Assembly (NCBI GenBank): GCA_014860225.1
Contig: JACZKE010000023.1
Span: 1-64,000 of the forward strand
Length of the DNA: 64,000 bases
Origin: Desulfuromonadales bacterium
GTDB lineage: Bacteria > Desulfobacterota > Desulfuromonadia > Desulfuromonadales > BM103
Direction of reading: 5' to 3'
This document shows, one piece after another, positions 1-9,085 of the stretch (positions are counted from its first letter, which is position 1; each line of letters begins with the position of its first letter). The position numbers and the translations under genes are program-made. Below the pieces are notes generated by a model. It did not search any database and was not told where the DNA came from. It was given only the letters and a program-made list of their open reading frames with translations.

Positions 1-1
1 C

Positions 2-2128
<2,127 letters not shown>

Positions 2129-2197
2129 GCGGAACAAGAACGTCTGCGCAGGTCTTCTGAAACCTGATTTCTGTGTGTATGTAGGTGGAAGATCATC

Positions 2198-2227
2198 AAG
2201 CCCCGGTTCGCTATCGAACCGGGGCTT
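2198..2227 (+). terminator. Hairpin after katG
   Basis: Perfect 13-bp inverted repeat, AAGCCCCGGTTCG / CGAACCGGGGCTT, with a CTAT loop, 70 bases after the katG stop. The following sequence is only moderately T-rich (GTAAATTTCTTC). It probably ends katG transcription. The rest of 2129-2467 shows no supported gene. Confidence 0.75.
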
Positions 2228-2467
2228 GTAAATTTCTTCAATAACGCTGAGTTTCCATGTGGGGCGATAAGCAGAGGCGGATCGATTAATCCATGTTCGA
2301 CTGCGGAAATCGGGCCGCTGTTCGATCGCAGCGATCTGCATGTCGAGGTACCGGGGTGTCGCACAAGGAACCAGTATCCAGCTGATCCTCACGACGAGTC
2401 GGGAGAGAAGCTGTTGGAGATGGCTACGACCGTCTCGGCCTTTTCAGCTGCACTTACCCGCGCATCC

Positions 2468-2785
2468 TCATCTTTTGGTGGATGGTTTGCGCTTCAGCTC
2501 AGGCATAGCCATCGACACCACAAAGCCAGAAAGCAATATGGAGCTCGTAAGTGAAGAGATGAGAATTGTCAGAAAGCCATCCAGGAAAAGACTGAAAACT
2601 ATCAGAAAACCAAAAGTGTAGACGACTGCTGCAGCTGGAACACTTTCAGACAGGGCTTGCTTTTTGTCCTCAGGTTTTTCTTTGAAACCGCATTTTTTCC
2701 CACAAACCCAAGCTATTCTCGTCCCATAAATCAGGGAGACAGTTACTGTCACAAAACAAGCAATACCTCTCAGTGCTTCAAACAT
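2468..2785 (-). CDS. Small hypothetical membrane protein (105 aa)
   Basis: I do not recognise the family. The ATG at 2785 follows a good ribosome site (AAGGA, 7 bases upstream on the minus strand). The protein has three likely membrane segments: near residues 5-28, 50-72 (AAVVYTFGFLIVFSLFLDGF) and 73-93 (LTILISSLTSSILLSGFVVS). A charged loop with CGKKCGFKEKPEDKKQ lies between the first two, and the tail is basic (ELKRKPSTKR). It stands alone between katG (opposite strand) and a degenerate repeat copy. An inner-membrane location is inferred from hydrophobicity; function unknown. Confidence 0.6.
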   Translation of the reverse strand: MFEALRGIACFVTVTVSLIYGTRIAWVCGKKCGFKEKPEDKKQALSESVPAAAVVYTFGFLIVFSLFLDGFLTILISSLTSSILLSGFVVSMAMPELKRKPSTKR

Positions 2786-2944
2786 AATTTTATCCTTAGT
2801 TGTTGAGGACGCTAAAGTAGCTCCTCCCGGATTAAAAGTAAAGAATGAATCTTGCCTAATTTACCTAATTTATAGAGTCCCCGAGGAGGGTGCTGAGCAG
2901 TCTCCTGTTTAAGAAAGGAAATGTTGACTCGAATGGCGCTGGCT

Positions 2945-3125
2945 TGGTGCACTTCCAAAACTCCGGGTGACCTCAATAATACTTCTGATCTTGAAGCGAA
3001 CAAACTTTGGTGATATCAAGGAACTCAACTATGTTGAGCCGAGGCATAGCGCTTTTCTTTGCACACTCAAAATATATGGTTTGACGCAGAGATTGCGGAA
3101 AAGGACCGTTTTCGGACGAAAACCA
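2945..3125 (+). repeat. Repeat family 1, degenerate full-length copy
   Basis: Aligns end to end with the intact 180-bp copy at 33299-33478, with many substitutions. The left end TGGTGCACTTCCAAAAC corresponds to TAGTGTCCATCCGGAAAC; the middle shares ATCAAGGAA, TTGAG and GAGGCATAG; the right third is well kept and ends GGACGAAAACCA. It lies in the gap upstream of the NYN gene and looks like the oldest copy in the window. Confidence 0.75.
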
Positions 3126-3190
3126 ATTAATTTCGTGTGGTTGCACACAGTCAAGTATCGTCAACCTACCGTATGAGACAGGGAAAAAGC

Positions 3191-3979
3191 ATGGGAAAAG
3201 AAAGTGTTGCGGTCTATTGGGACTTTGAAAATATTCACGCCAGTTTGTACGACTCTGCCAATGGCAGTGGTGCTTACGGGCGGACTCAAAACCGGAGTAA
3301 ACAGCAAGAACCGCTGCTCGATGTTCAGGCGCTCTATGATTTTGCGACAACATACGGCAACGTGGCGATCAATAAGGCCTATTGCAATTGGCAATGGTTT
3401 GCTCAATATCGTCATCCCTTACTTAAATGTGCCGTCGAATTAATCCAGATATTCCCACCGGGGGCATCAGCAAAAAACGGGGCAGACATCAAGTTGTCCC
3501 TTGATGTCATAGAAGATGTGTTGAGGTTCCCGCATATCTCTGCGATTATCGTCATTGGTGGTGATAGTGACTTTATTCCTCTGGCACAAAAAATAAAAGC
3601 TGCAGGGAAAGATTTGATTGGAATAGGCTGTAAGTCGTCAACCAATCAGCATTGGGCCAACAGTTGTTCAGACTTTAGATATTATGAAACATTCGTTAGC
3701 GACAGCCAGGCAGATGAACAGGCAGAAGAGGATGAATCGGATACCATACAGATCAAAGATCCGGTTGAACTTCTGTCAAAGGCGATTAAACAAATTACCA
3801 AGAAAACCGGTGATGAGTGGGTTGTCAAGGCCTCCATCAGACCGATAGTGAAGCGACTCGATCCGACCTTTGATGAATCGAATTACGAGTGTAAAACTTT
3901 CGCAGAATTACTTAAAAAATACCCCAGGAGCTTTAAGATCAAGCCCGGCGAACACGACCATTTAGTGAGTCTGGTCTGA
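3191..3979 (+). CDS. NYN-domain putative RNase with C-terminal OST-HTH/LOTUS domain
   Basis: Predicted metal-dependent RNA-processing protein of the LabA/DUF88 NYN (PIN-like) type. N-terminal residues 1-165 carry the acidic motifs of the fold: VYWDFENIH, NGADIKLSLDVIEDV and VIGGDSDFIPL. After an acidic linker (about 170-190: DEQAEEDESD), residues about 190-260 match an OST-HTH/LOTUS RNA-binding domain (DPVELLSKAIKQI, TFAELLKKYPRSFKI). The ATG at 3191 follows AGGGA with 7-base spacing; upstream GTG/ATG codons in the same frame (3137, 3173) lack a ribosome site. It is monocistronic and bracketed by remnants of repeat family 1. The NYN-LOTUS pairing is known in bacteria, but substrates are generally unassigned. 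Domain call confident, role not. Confidence 0.85.
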   Translation: MGKESVAVYWDFENIHASLYDSANGSGAYGRTQNRSKQQEPLLDVQALYDFATTYGNVAINKAYCNWQWFAQYRHPLLKCAVELIQIFPPGASAKNGADIKLSLDVIEDVLRFPHISAIIVIGGDSDFIPLAQKIKAAGKDLIGIGCKSSTNQHWANSCSDFRYYETFVSDSQADEQAEEDESDTIQIKDPVELLSKAIKQITKKTGDEWVVKASIRPIVKRLDPTFDESNYECKTFAELLKKYPRSFKIKPGEHDHLVSLV

Positions 3980-3984
3980 CCATT

Positions 3985-4033
3985 GCTGCGAACAAAACTG
4001 TGTCTATATTGCCCGGCGTTTCCGGATGGTAAC
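3985..4033 (-). repeat. Repeat family 1, end fragment
   Basis: Matches the outer part of the family end, oriented like the copy at 45949-46128 (AAACTGTGTCTATATTGCCC, then GTTTCCGGATGGTAAC). A short stretch resembling the other end (CCCTTTTCCGAACGAAAA) follows at once, which suggests an internally deleted copy. It starts 6 bases after the NYN stop codon. Confidence 0.6.
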
Positions 4034-4149
4034 AGCCCTTTTCCGAACGAAAAGAAGCTAACCTGCCTAAAGGTTGACTGTCGAATCTGGGCCGCAGCCA
4101 GAGCAATCGAGAACACGGAGAAGGCCAAGCAGGTAAGGATATCCCAGTC

Positions 4150-4812
4150 ATGCAGGAACCCACTGAATCCAAATACGTTCCGGCCATGGGGTTTCACTGC
4201 CTGACTCCCTGTTACGACGCCATCGTCCGTACCACCGGTCGTGAGCGTACGGTAAAGCAGGCACTTATCTGCCAGGCACAACTTGAACCAGGTCAGCAAG
4301 TGCTTGATCTGGCCTCCGGGACAGGCACCTTGGCCATCTGGATCAAACAGAGCCAGCCGCGAGCCAGGGTGACAGGGATTGATGCTGATCCGGGAATTAT
4401 ATCCATTGCCTCCCGCAAAGCACATAAAGCCAAGGTCTCGGTGACATTTGATCAAGCTCTATCCTATCACCTGCCCTATCCCGCAGCACAATTTGACCGG
4501 GTGCTTTCAAGCATGTTCTTTCATCATCTTGCCTGGCAGGACAAGGTTCGAACCACTCAGGAAGTTTTCCGGGTTCTCAAGCCAGGCGCTGAGCTGCACC
4601 TTGCCGACTGGGGCCGAGCCGCCAATATCTGCATGCGTGGACTGTTTTTGACCGTGCAACTACTCGACGGTTTCAAAAACACGCAGGCCAATGTACAGGG
4701 CAAGCTGATCACTTTGTTTGAACAAAATGGATTTGTCGATGTGTCGCAACGGCAATCCTTCAACACCATTTATGGGACAATCGCAGTCTATAGCGCAACG
4801 AAACCGAGTTAA
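4150..4812 (+). CDS. Class I SAM-dependent methyltransferase
   Basis: Methyltransferase of the UbiE/ArsM-like class I fold; substrate unknown. Motif I is VLDLASGTGTLA (about residues 51-62), the acidic loop after beta-2 is VTGIDADPGI, and the post-motif region FDRVLSSMFFHHL plus VLKPGAELHLADWG match the family. The 220-residue length is normal. The ATG at 4150 has AAGGAT about 10 bases upstream. The TAA stop (4810-4812) overlaps the end of a repeat family 1 fragment, so the C-terminus may have been reset by that insertion. No partner gene lies alongside (rpsD is convergent). Confidence 0.85.
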   Translation: MQEPTESKYVPAMGFHCLTPCYDAIVRTTGRERTVKQALICQAQLEPGQQVLDLASGTGTLAIWIKQSQPRARVTGIDADPGIISIASRKAHKAKVSVTFDQALSYHLPYPAAQFDRVLSSMFFHHLAWQDKVRTTQEVFRVLKPGAELHLADWGRAANICMRGLFLTVQLLDGFKNTQANVQGKLITLFEQNGFVDVSQRQSFNTIYGTIAVYSATKPS

Positions 4813-4880
4813 TTTTCGTCTGGAAACGGTCCTTTTCCGCAATCTCTGCGTCAATCGGCGGGTTTGATTGTGCGGCGCAC
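4810..4880 (-). repeat. Repeat family 1, partial copy overlapping a stop codon
   Basis: Begins at the TA in the stop codon of the methyltransferase gene with TAATTTTCGTCTGGAAAC, matches the family through CCGCAATCTCTGCGTCAATC and GATTGTGCGGCG, and then diverges. About 70 bases are recognisable, so roughly 110 bases of the element are missing or replaced. Confidence 0.75.
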
Positions 4881-4990
4881 ACCGGCTCACCAGACAAGGT
4901 AGCGCACGAGTCGACACAGAGTCAGAAGAAAAGTGGAAGATGATAGGCGTATCCTTGACTTGAGCAATAGCCTGTAAACAAATGGGAAGA

Positions 4991-5611
4991 TTACTTAGAA
5001 TAGAGTTCGACGATCATCTGCTCATTGGCCGCGACCCGAATCTCGTCGCGCTGTGGCACTCGCTTGATCGTGATCGTCAACGCTGGTTGGTCTATCGAGA
5101 ACCACTCGGTGCCAGCGAAGCGATGGCTTTCCATCAGGTAGCGGCTTGCCAGAGACCTGGACCCTTCGTTGTCGCGAATGTTGATGACATCGCCGGTCTT
5201 GATCCGGCAAGAGGCGATGTCCACCCGCCGGTCGTTAACCCTGATGTGGCCGTGGTTTACCAATTGCCTCGCTTGCATCAGTGTGCTGCCGAACCCGGCG
5301 CGGAAGACTACTGTGTCGAGACGGGTTTCGAGCAGAATCAACAGGTTCTCGCCGGTAACTCCACGCATCTGCTGGGCTTTGTGGAAGATCCGACGAAACG
5401 GCTTTTCGAGCAATCCGTAGGTGTTCCGCAACTTCTGCTTCTCGACCAACTGCTGACCGTAGTCAGAGACTTTGCGCCGCGAGCGATTGGCACCGTGTTG
5501 CCCGGGACCGTCACTGCGGCGGTCGAGTAGCCGGTCGTACTTGGGGTTGCCGAATATGTTGACGCCGAAACGGCGGACGAGTTTACCTTTGGGCCCTGTG
5601 AATTTGGCCAT
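4991..5611 (-). CDS. rpsD: 30S ribosomal protein S4, zinc-ligand-free (C-) paralogue
   Basis: Small-subunit protein that binds 16S rRNA early in assembly. The 206 residues show the S4 N-terminal domain (MAKFTGPKGKLVRRFG, GPGQHG, SDYGQQLVEKQKLR) and the S4 RNA-binding domain (about 95-160: ETRLDTVVFRAGF, QARQLVNHGHIRVN). The N-terminus has none of the four cysteines that bind zinc in the C+ form of S4, so this is the zinc-independent type. It is not inside a ribosomal operon, which fits a second, conditionally expressed copy. The ATG at 5611 has AGGAG upstream. The promoter carries a perfect palindrome over the likely transcription start. Identity secure; Zn-dependent control is inference. Confidence 0.95.
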   Translation of the reverse strand: MAKFTGPKGKLVRRFGVNIFGNPKYDRLLDRRSDGPGQHGANRSRRKVSDYGQQLVEKQKLRNTYGLLEKPFRRIFHKAQQMRGVTGENLLILLETRLDTVVFRAGFGSTLMQARQLVNHGHIRVNDRRVDIASCRIKTGDVINIRDNEGSRSLASRYLMESHRFAGTEWFSIDQPALTITIKRVPQRDEIRVAANEQMIVELYSK

Positions 5612-5637
5612 AATCTTAGCTTCTCCTGATCTGTAGT

Positions 5638-5681
5638 TGAAAACTGTTTTCAGTTTTATGAACTATAACCGGATTTGTCAA
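5638..5681 (-). promoter_or_regulatory. rpsD promoter with 7-1-7 palindromic operator (Fur-family type)
   Basis: On the minus strand: TTGACA (5681-5676), a 17-base spacer, then TAAAAC (5658-5653). Immediately downstream is a perfect 15-bp palindrome, TGAAAACAGTTTTCA (5652-5638), placed where a bound repressor would cover the transcription start. The 7-1-7 layout is that of Fur-superfamily sites. With a zinc-free ribosomal protein downstream, Zur is the obvious candidate, but the assignment is inferred. Confidence 0.65.
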
Positions 5682-5825
5682 CATTATTCTGACCGGATAT
5701 TCTCACACCCACTTCCGCAGGAGATAAAAAACAGGCAAGACGCAGATAAGTTTATCGAACAGTTGGAGCTGAAACGGCGTCAGCAAACCCAAATTACATA
5801 GGGATACATGGCTGAGGAGGCCAAT

Positions 5826-6068
5826 ATGACTGTAGAGCTACTTAGAGGTGCACTGGCATGGAGCGCGGTATTGAACATGGGTATTCTGCTCTGGTGGTTT
5901 CTTTTTATCGTTCTTGCTCATGACTGGGTCTACAAGATGCACAGTAAGTTCTACAATATCCAGATCGAAAATTTCAACACCATCCACTACGCCGGGATGG
6001 TTTTTTACAAGATCTGCATCTTTACCTTTTTCATTGTGCCTTACCTGGTGCTTCGTATTATATTTTAA
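5826..6068 (+). CDS. Small membrane protein, DUF6868-like
   Basis: 80 residues with two strong membrane segments (about 13-35: NMGILLWWFLFIVLAHDWVY; about 56-78: MVFYKICIFTFFIVPYLVLR). The pattern resembles the DUF6868 family of uncharacterised inner-membrane proteins. ATG 5826 follows GGAGG with 6-base spacing; an ATG at 5808 in frame has no ribosome site. It is 67 bases upstream of a membrane haem protein gene on the same strand and is probably co-transcribed. Function unknown. Confidence 0.8.
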   Translation: MTVELLRGALAWSAVLNMGILLWWFLFIVLAHDWVYKMHSKFYNIQIENFNTIHYAGMVFYKICIFTFFIVPYLVLRIIF

Positions 6069-6135
6069 GCGTGTTGATCGCACGTATCGACCATCTTTAG
6101 TTTTATATGAATCCAGTCGTTCTGGAAGAGGGCCC

Positions 6136-7065
6136 ATGAAAACCAGCCTCCCCCTGTTTATCACGCTTCTGTTGCTGCTTTTCATGCCGCTGCAGACTCT
6201 CGCCACAGAAGAACTTGCCGAGAAGACCAACAAGGAATGCCAGCACTGTCATCTTGACTCCGCCGGTGGCGGTGAGCTGACCGCTGTCGGAGAAGGATAT
6301 CTCCTCTCACTGCAGGAAGCGTCCGACACGGGTGACACTCGGTTTCAGACAAAATCGGCCGCATCGCCGACACGCGTCTTCAAGCTTATCGTTGGCTTTA
6401 TTCACATTTTCACCGGCTTTTTCTGGTTCGGTACCATTCTCTACGTTCACCTGATCCTCAAGCCGGCCTACGCGTCGCAAGGGTTACCCCGTGGCGAGGT
6501 CAGGCTGGGGCTGATATCGATTGTGACCATGGCGATCACCGGCATTATCCTGACCCTTTACCGGGTTCCCTCGGTAGAGTTTTTCTTTACCACCCGCTTT
6601 GGACTGCTGCTCTTTATAAAGATCAGTCTCTTTATGATTATGGCCTGCTCTGCATTCTTCGTGGTTTTCTTTATCGGCCCGAGGCTGAAGAAGAAAAGGG
6701 CTGTGCCGACGCCGACGGGTGGTGAGATGACAGAAGATGAGTTAAGCTTCTTTGACGGCAGTGAGGGCCGTCAGGCGTATTTCGCCTACCAAGGCAAAAT
6801 TTACGATGTCACTAACAGCAGGCTCTGGAAAAACGGCGCGCATATGGCCCGGCACAAAGCCGGGATGGATTTAACCAGCATTTTATCCCAGGCGCCGCAT
6901 GACGAAAGTAAGGTCCTCGATATGCCGGTCGTCGGCACTCTCGTTGCCAAAGCCAGACGGTCTACCGGCTTCGATCATAAGAAAGTGTTTTTTTTCATGG
7001 CCTACATGAATCTGATCAACGTCTTTCTGATTGTTCTGGTCCTGGCTCTCTGGAAATGGTGGTAA
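6136..7065 (+). CDS. Membrane haem protein: CXXCH + CopD-like helices + cytochrome b5-like domain
   Basis: 309 residues. A signal peptide (about 1-23) is followed at once by one c-haem motif CQHCH (residues 35-39). Four membrane helices of the CopD/DUF-type cytochrome b fold follow (about 75-190: KLIVGFIHIFTGFFWFG, VTMAITGIILTLYRV, FGLLLFIKISLFMIM). A soluble segment (about 205-275) then resembles cytochrome b5-like domains (YFAYQGKIYDVTNSRLWKNG, HMARHKAGMDLTSIL), and a last helix ends the protein (FLIVLVLALWKWW). ATG 6136 has AAGAGGG in front; the upstream in-frame extension overlaps the preceding gene. Likely an inner-membrane electron-transfer protein. The arrangement is unusual; partner unknown. 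Confidence 0.75.
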   Translation: MKTSLPLFITLLLLLFMPLQTLATEELAEKTNKECQHCHLDSAGGGELTAVGEGYLLSLQEASDTGDTRFQTKSAASPTRVFKLIVGFIHIFTGFFWFGTILYVHLILKPAYASQGLPRGEVRLGLISIVTMAITGIILTLYRVPSVEFFFTTRFGLLLFIKISLFMIMACSAFFVVFFIGPRLKKKRAVPTPTGGEMTEDELSFFDGSEGRQAYFAYQGKIYDVTNSRLWKNGAHMARHKAGMDLTSILSQAPHDESKVLDMPVVGTLVAKARRSTGFDHKKVFFFMAYMNLINVFLIVLVLALWKWW

Positions 7066-7101
7066 TGACCTGTTTATTCCCTTGAATTTAGGAGATCAAT
7101 C

Positions 7102-7422
7102 ATGCGCATCCTTCGCCTGCTGACAACCTTGATACTGCTTGTCGTTCTGAGCCTGCAGGTCATCAGTTGCATGCCTTCGATGGGACGTTCCTTCCCTGTG
7201 AAGCAGGTCCGCCAGATCGAAATCGACAAAACCACCCGTGCAGAGATCAGGCAGATGTTTGGCGATCCCTGGCGGACCGGACTTGAGAACGGCAAACGCA
7301 CCTGGACTTATGGTGAATACAGCATGAAGATTACCCGCGACCTGGTGATCCGGTTCGATGATCAGAACGTGGTCGAATCTTACAGCTTCAGCTCCTCAGT
7401 GCCCGAAGATGAAGATCTCTAA
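7102..7422 (+). CDS. BamE/SmpA-like small lipoprotein
   Basis: 106 residues with a lipoprotein signal: a hydrophobic stretch at 5-22 and lipobox VISC with the lipid-accepting Cys near residue 23. The mature part (KQVRQIEIDKTTRAEIRQMFG, then GLENGKRTWTYGEYS) follows the helix-turn-strand pattern of the SmpA/OmlA (BamE-like) fold, where TTRAEIRQMFGDPW is the typical signature. The start ATG has TTAGGAG upstream. It follows the membrane haem protein by 36 bases and may share its transcript. Membership in the fold is likely; a role in outer-membrane assembly is not shown. Confidence 0.75.
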   Translation: MRILRLLTTLILLVVLSLQVISCMPSMGRSFPVKQVRQIEIDKTTRAEIRQMFGDPWRTGLENGKRTWTYGEYSMKITRDLVIRFDDQNVVESYSFSSSVPEDEDL

Positions 7423-7453
7423 CACTTTTGACCTTTAACAGTTTGCTGTGAAT

Positions 7454-8089
7454 ATGGAAATTACCGCCTTCATCACCTATCTGGTCGCCATCACTCTGCT
7501 GACTATCACACCGGGGGTCGACTCTATGCTGGTCATCCGCAACACCGTTCGCGGTGGTTGGCGCGACGGAGCGGTGAGCAGTCTCGGCATCTGTTCCGGT
7601 CTCTTTGTGCATGCTGTCATCTCGGCGGTGGGCATCTCGGTGATCATGCTGCAGGCAGCATGGGCATTCAATGGCTTGAAAATGGCTGGAGCCTGCTACC
7701 TTGTCTGGTTGGGAGTCAGTAGTTGGCGCAAGGTTTTGACACAGGAGCCTTCCGGGATCGCCAATGGGGTCAAGGCAGACGTTGATGCCTTTTCAGGCTG
7801 GCGTTCATTACGGGAGGGATTGCTCTCCAATGTGCTCAATCCCAAGACAGCAGTCTTTTACATGGCATTTTTGCCGCAATTTATCAACCCGGATCACTCA
7901 GCGCTCCTGCAGTCATTGTTTCTTGCCGGACTGCATTTCATCATCGCCATGATCTGGCAATGTTTGTTGGCCCTGATGGTCAAACAGTTTAACAACTGGC
8001 TGCAGCGACCGGGGGTTGGTCAAGTTTTCGATGGTATCACCGGCACGGTGATGGTTGCTCTCGGGCTAAGGATTGCCGTAGATACTTGA
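7454..8089 (+). CDS. LysE/RhtB family amino-acid exporter
   Basis: Inner-membrane exporter family for amino acids and derivatives. The N-terminus TYLVAITLLTITPGVDSMLV carries the family signature (TPGP-like TPGVDSM), followed by RNTVRGGWRDGAVSSLGICSG and the central GLLSNVLNPKTAVFYMAFLPQF. About 210 residues and six hydrophobic segments match the usual length. The start is either GTG 7448 or ATG 7454; no clear ribosome site decides, and ATG 7454 is taken. It is downstream of the lipoprotein gene on the same strand. Substrate cannot be read from sequence. Confidence 0.9.
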   Translation: MEITAFITYLVAITLLTITPGVDSMLVIRNTVRGGWRDGAVSSLGICSGLFVHAVISAVGISVIMLQAAWAFNGLKMAGACYLVWLGVSSWRKVLTQEPSGIANGVKADVDAFSGWRSLREGLLSNVLNPKTAVFYMAFLPQFINPDHSALLQSLFLAGLHFIIAMIWQCLLALMVKQFNNWLQRPGVGQVFDGITGTVMVALGLRIAVDT

Positions 8090-8134
8090 ACAGCTTAGAA
8101 AACCGTTTTCTCTCTCCCTGAATTGTGGAGCATG

Positions 8135-9037
8135 TCAGGATTTATTCTGCAGGCTAGCACCAACCCCTTCGGCATAACTGATCGGCTTCAGGTTAAATGT
8201 CTTCGCCCACTCACCCGGATCACAAACATTCCCCTCGACCAGCATATTCAGCTGATCCTCGGTGATCGGAAACTGATCAAAGCCTTGCATCATCTTGACC
8301 ATCGGCTTGATCATAAAGATCGGCTGATGAATTTTGCAGACTTTCTCCTTCCCCAGAGCCCGGGCGGTCAGATCGAGGATTTCATCGTAACTATAGCTGG
8401 CACCACCACCAAGCTGATAGGTCTTAGCAATGGTTTCGCTCATCCCAAGGGCTTTGACGACGCTGGCCGCAACCTGGTCCACAGCCACCGGCTGCATACG
8501 GTATTTGCCGTTGCCGATCACCGGCACGACCGGTAGCTTGCGGATCAGGGTAATGAGGATATCGACGAATTCGCTGCCTGGACCAAAGATCAGCGACGGA
8601 CGAAAGATCGTCCAATCCAAGTTGCTGTCACGTACCAGCATTTCGCTCTGCCACTTGGTACGGTGATAAGCAGTGCTGCCACCCTCACACACACCGTTGG
8701 AGCTCATGTGCAAATAGCGTTGAACTCCCTGCTCTGCAGCCGCGTTCAACATATTCTCTGTGCTCTCGACGTGCATTCTCTTGAAGGTGACGCCGCGGTT
8801 GGGAAACTCTCGGATGATACCAACCAGGTGGATCACTGCATCACATCCAGCCAGGGCATCGGCAAGACTGGCGGCTTCGGTGACATCCCCCGGGTAAACT
8901 TCAACATTCTCCAGAACCGCGAGTTTATCCTCAGAACCCTTGCGCACCAGGGCCCGCACGACATGCCCGGCCATCACCAGCTGCCGCAACACCTCGCTAC
9001 CGACAAAGCCCGTTCCACCGGTCAGAAAAACCTTCAT
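8135..9037 (-). CDS. NAD(P)-binding epimerase-like protein (NDUFA9/atypical SDR type)
   Basis: Atypical short-chain dehydrogenase of the NDUFA9-like/YbjT group. The Rossmann motif TGGTGFVGSEVLRQL sits at residues 5-19, with GDVTEAASLADAL, CDAVIHLVGIIREF and the AYHRTKWQSEMLV segment following (tyrosine and lysine of the SDR type, YHRTK). Residue 1 is taken as the ATG at 9037 (MKVFLTGG), the normal start for the fold; a longer in-frame start at 9076 adds a poorly conserved stretch. About 300 residues, normal length. It lies just downstream of rtcB on the same strand (49 bases). The substrate is unknown. Confidence 0.88.
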   Translation of the reverse strand: MKVFLTGGTGFVGSEVLRQLVMAGHVVRALVRKGSEDKLAVLENVEVYPGDVTEAASLADALAGCDAVIHLVGIIREFPNRGVTFKRMHVESTENMLNAAAEQGVQRYLHMSSNGVCEGGSTAYHRTKWQSEMLVRDSNLDWTIFRPSLIFGPGSEFVDILITLIRKLPVVPVIGNGKYRMQPVAVDQVAASVVKALGMSETIAKTYQLGGGASYSYDEILDLTARALGKEKVCKIHQPIFMIKPMVKMMQGFDQFPITEDQLNMLVEGNVCDPGEWAKTFNLKPISYAEGVGASLQNKS

Positions 9038-9085
9038 CGTATTAAGCCTTTGCTTTTGATTGTTCATACCACGCATCTCGGATAT

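Noticed and set aside
4982..5530. 182-residue open frame opposite rpsD
   Set aside because: Antisense shadow; rpsD on the minus strand is unambiguous.
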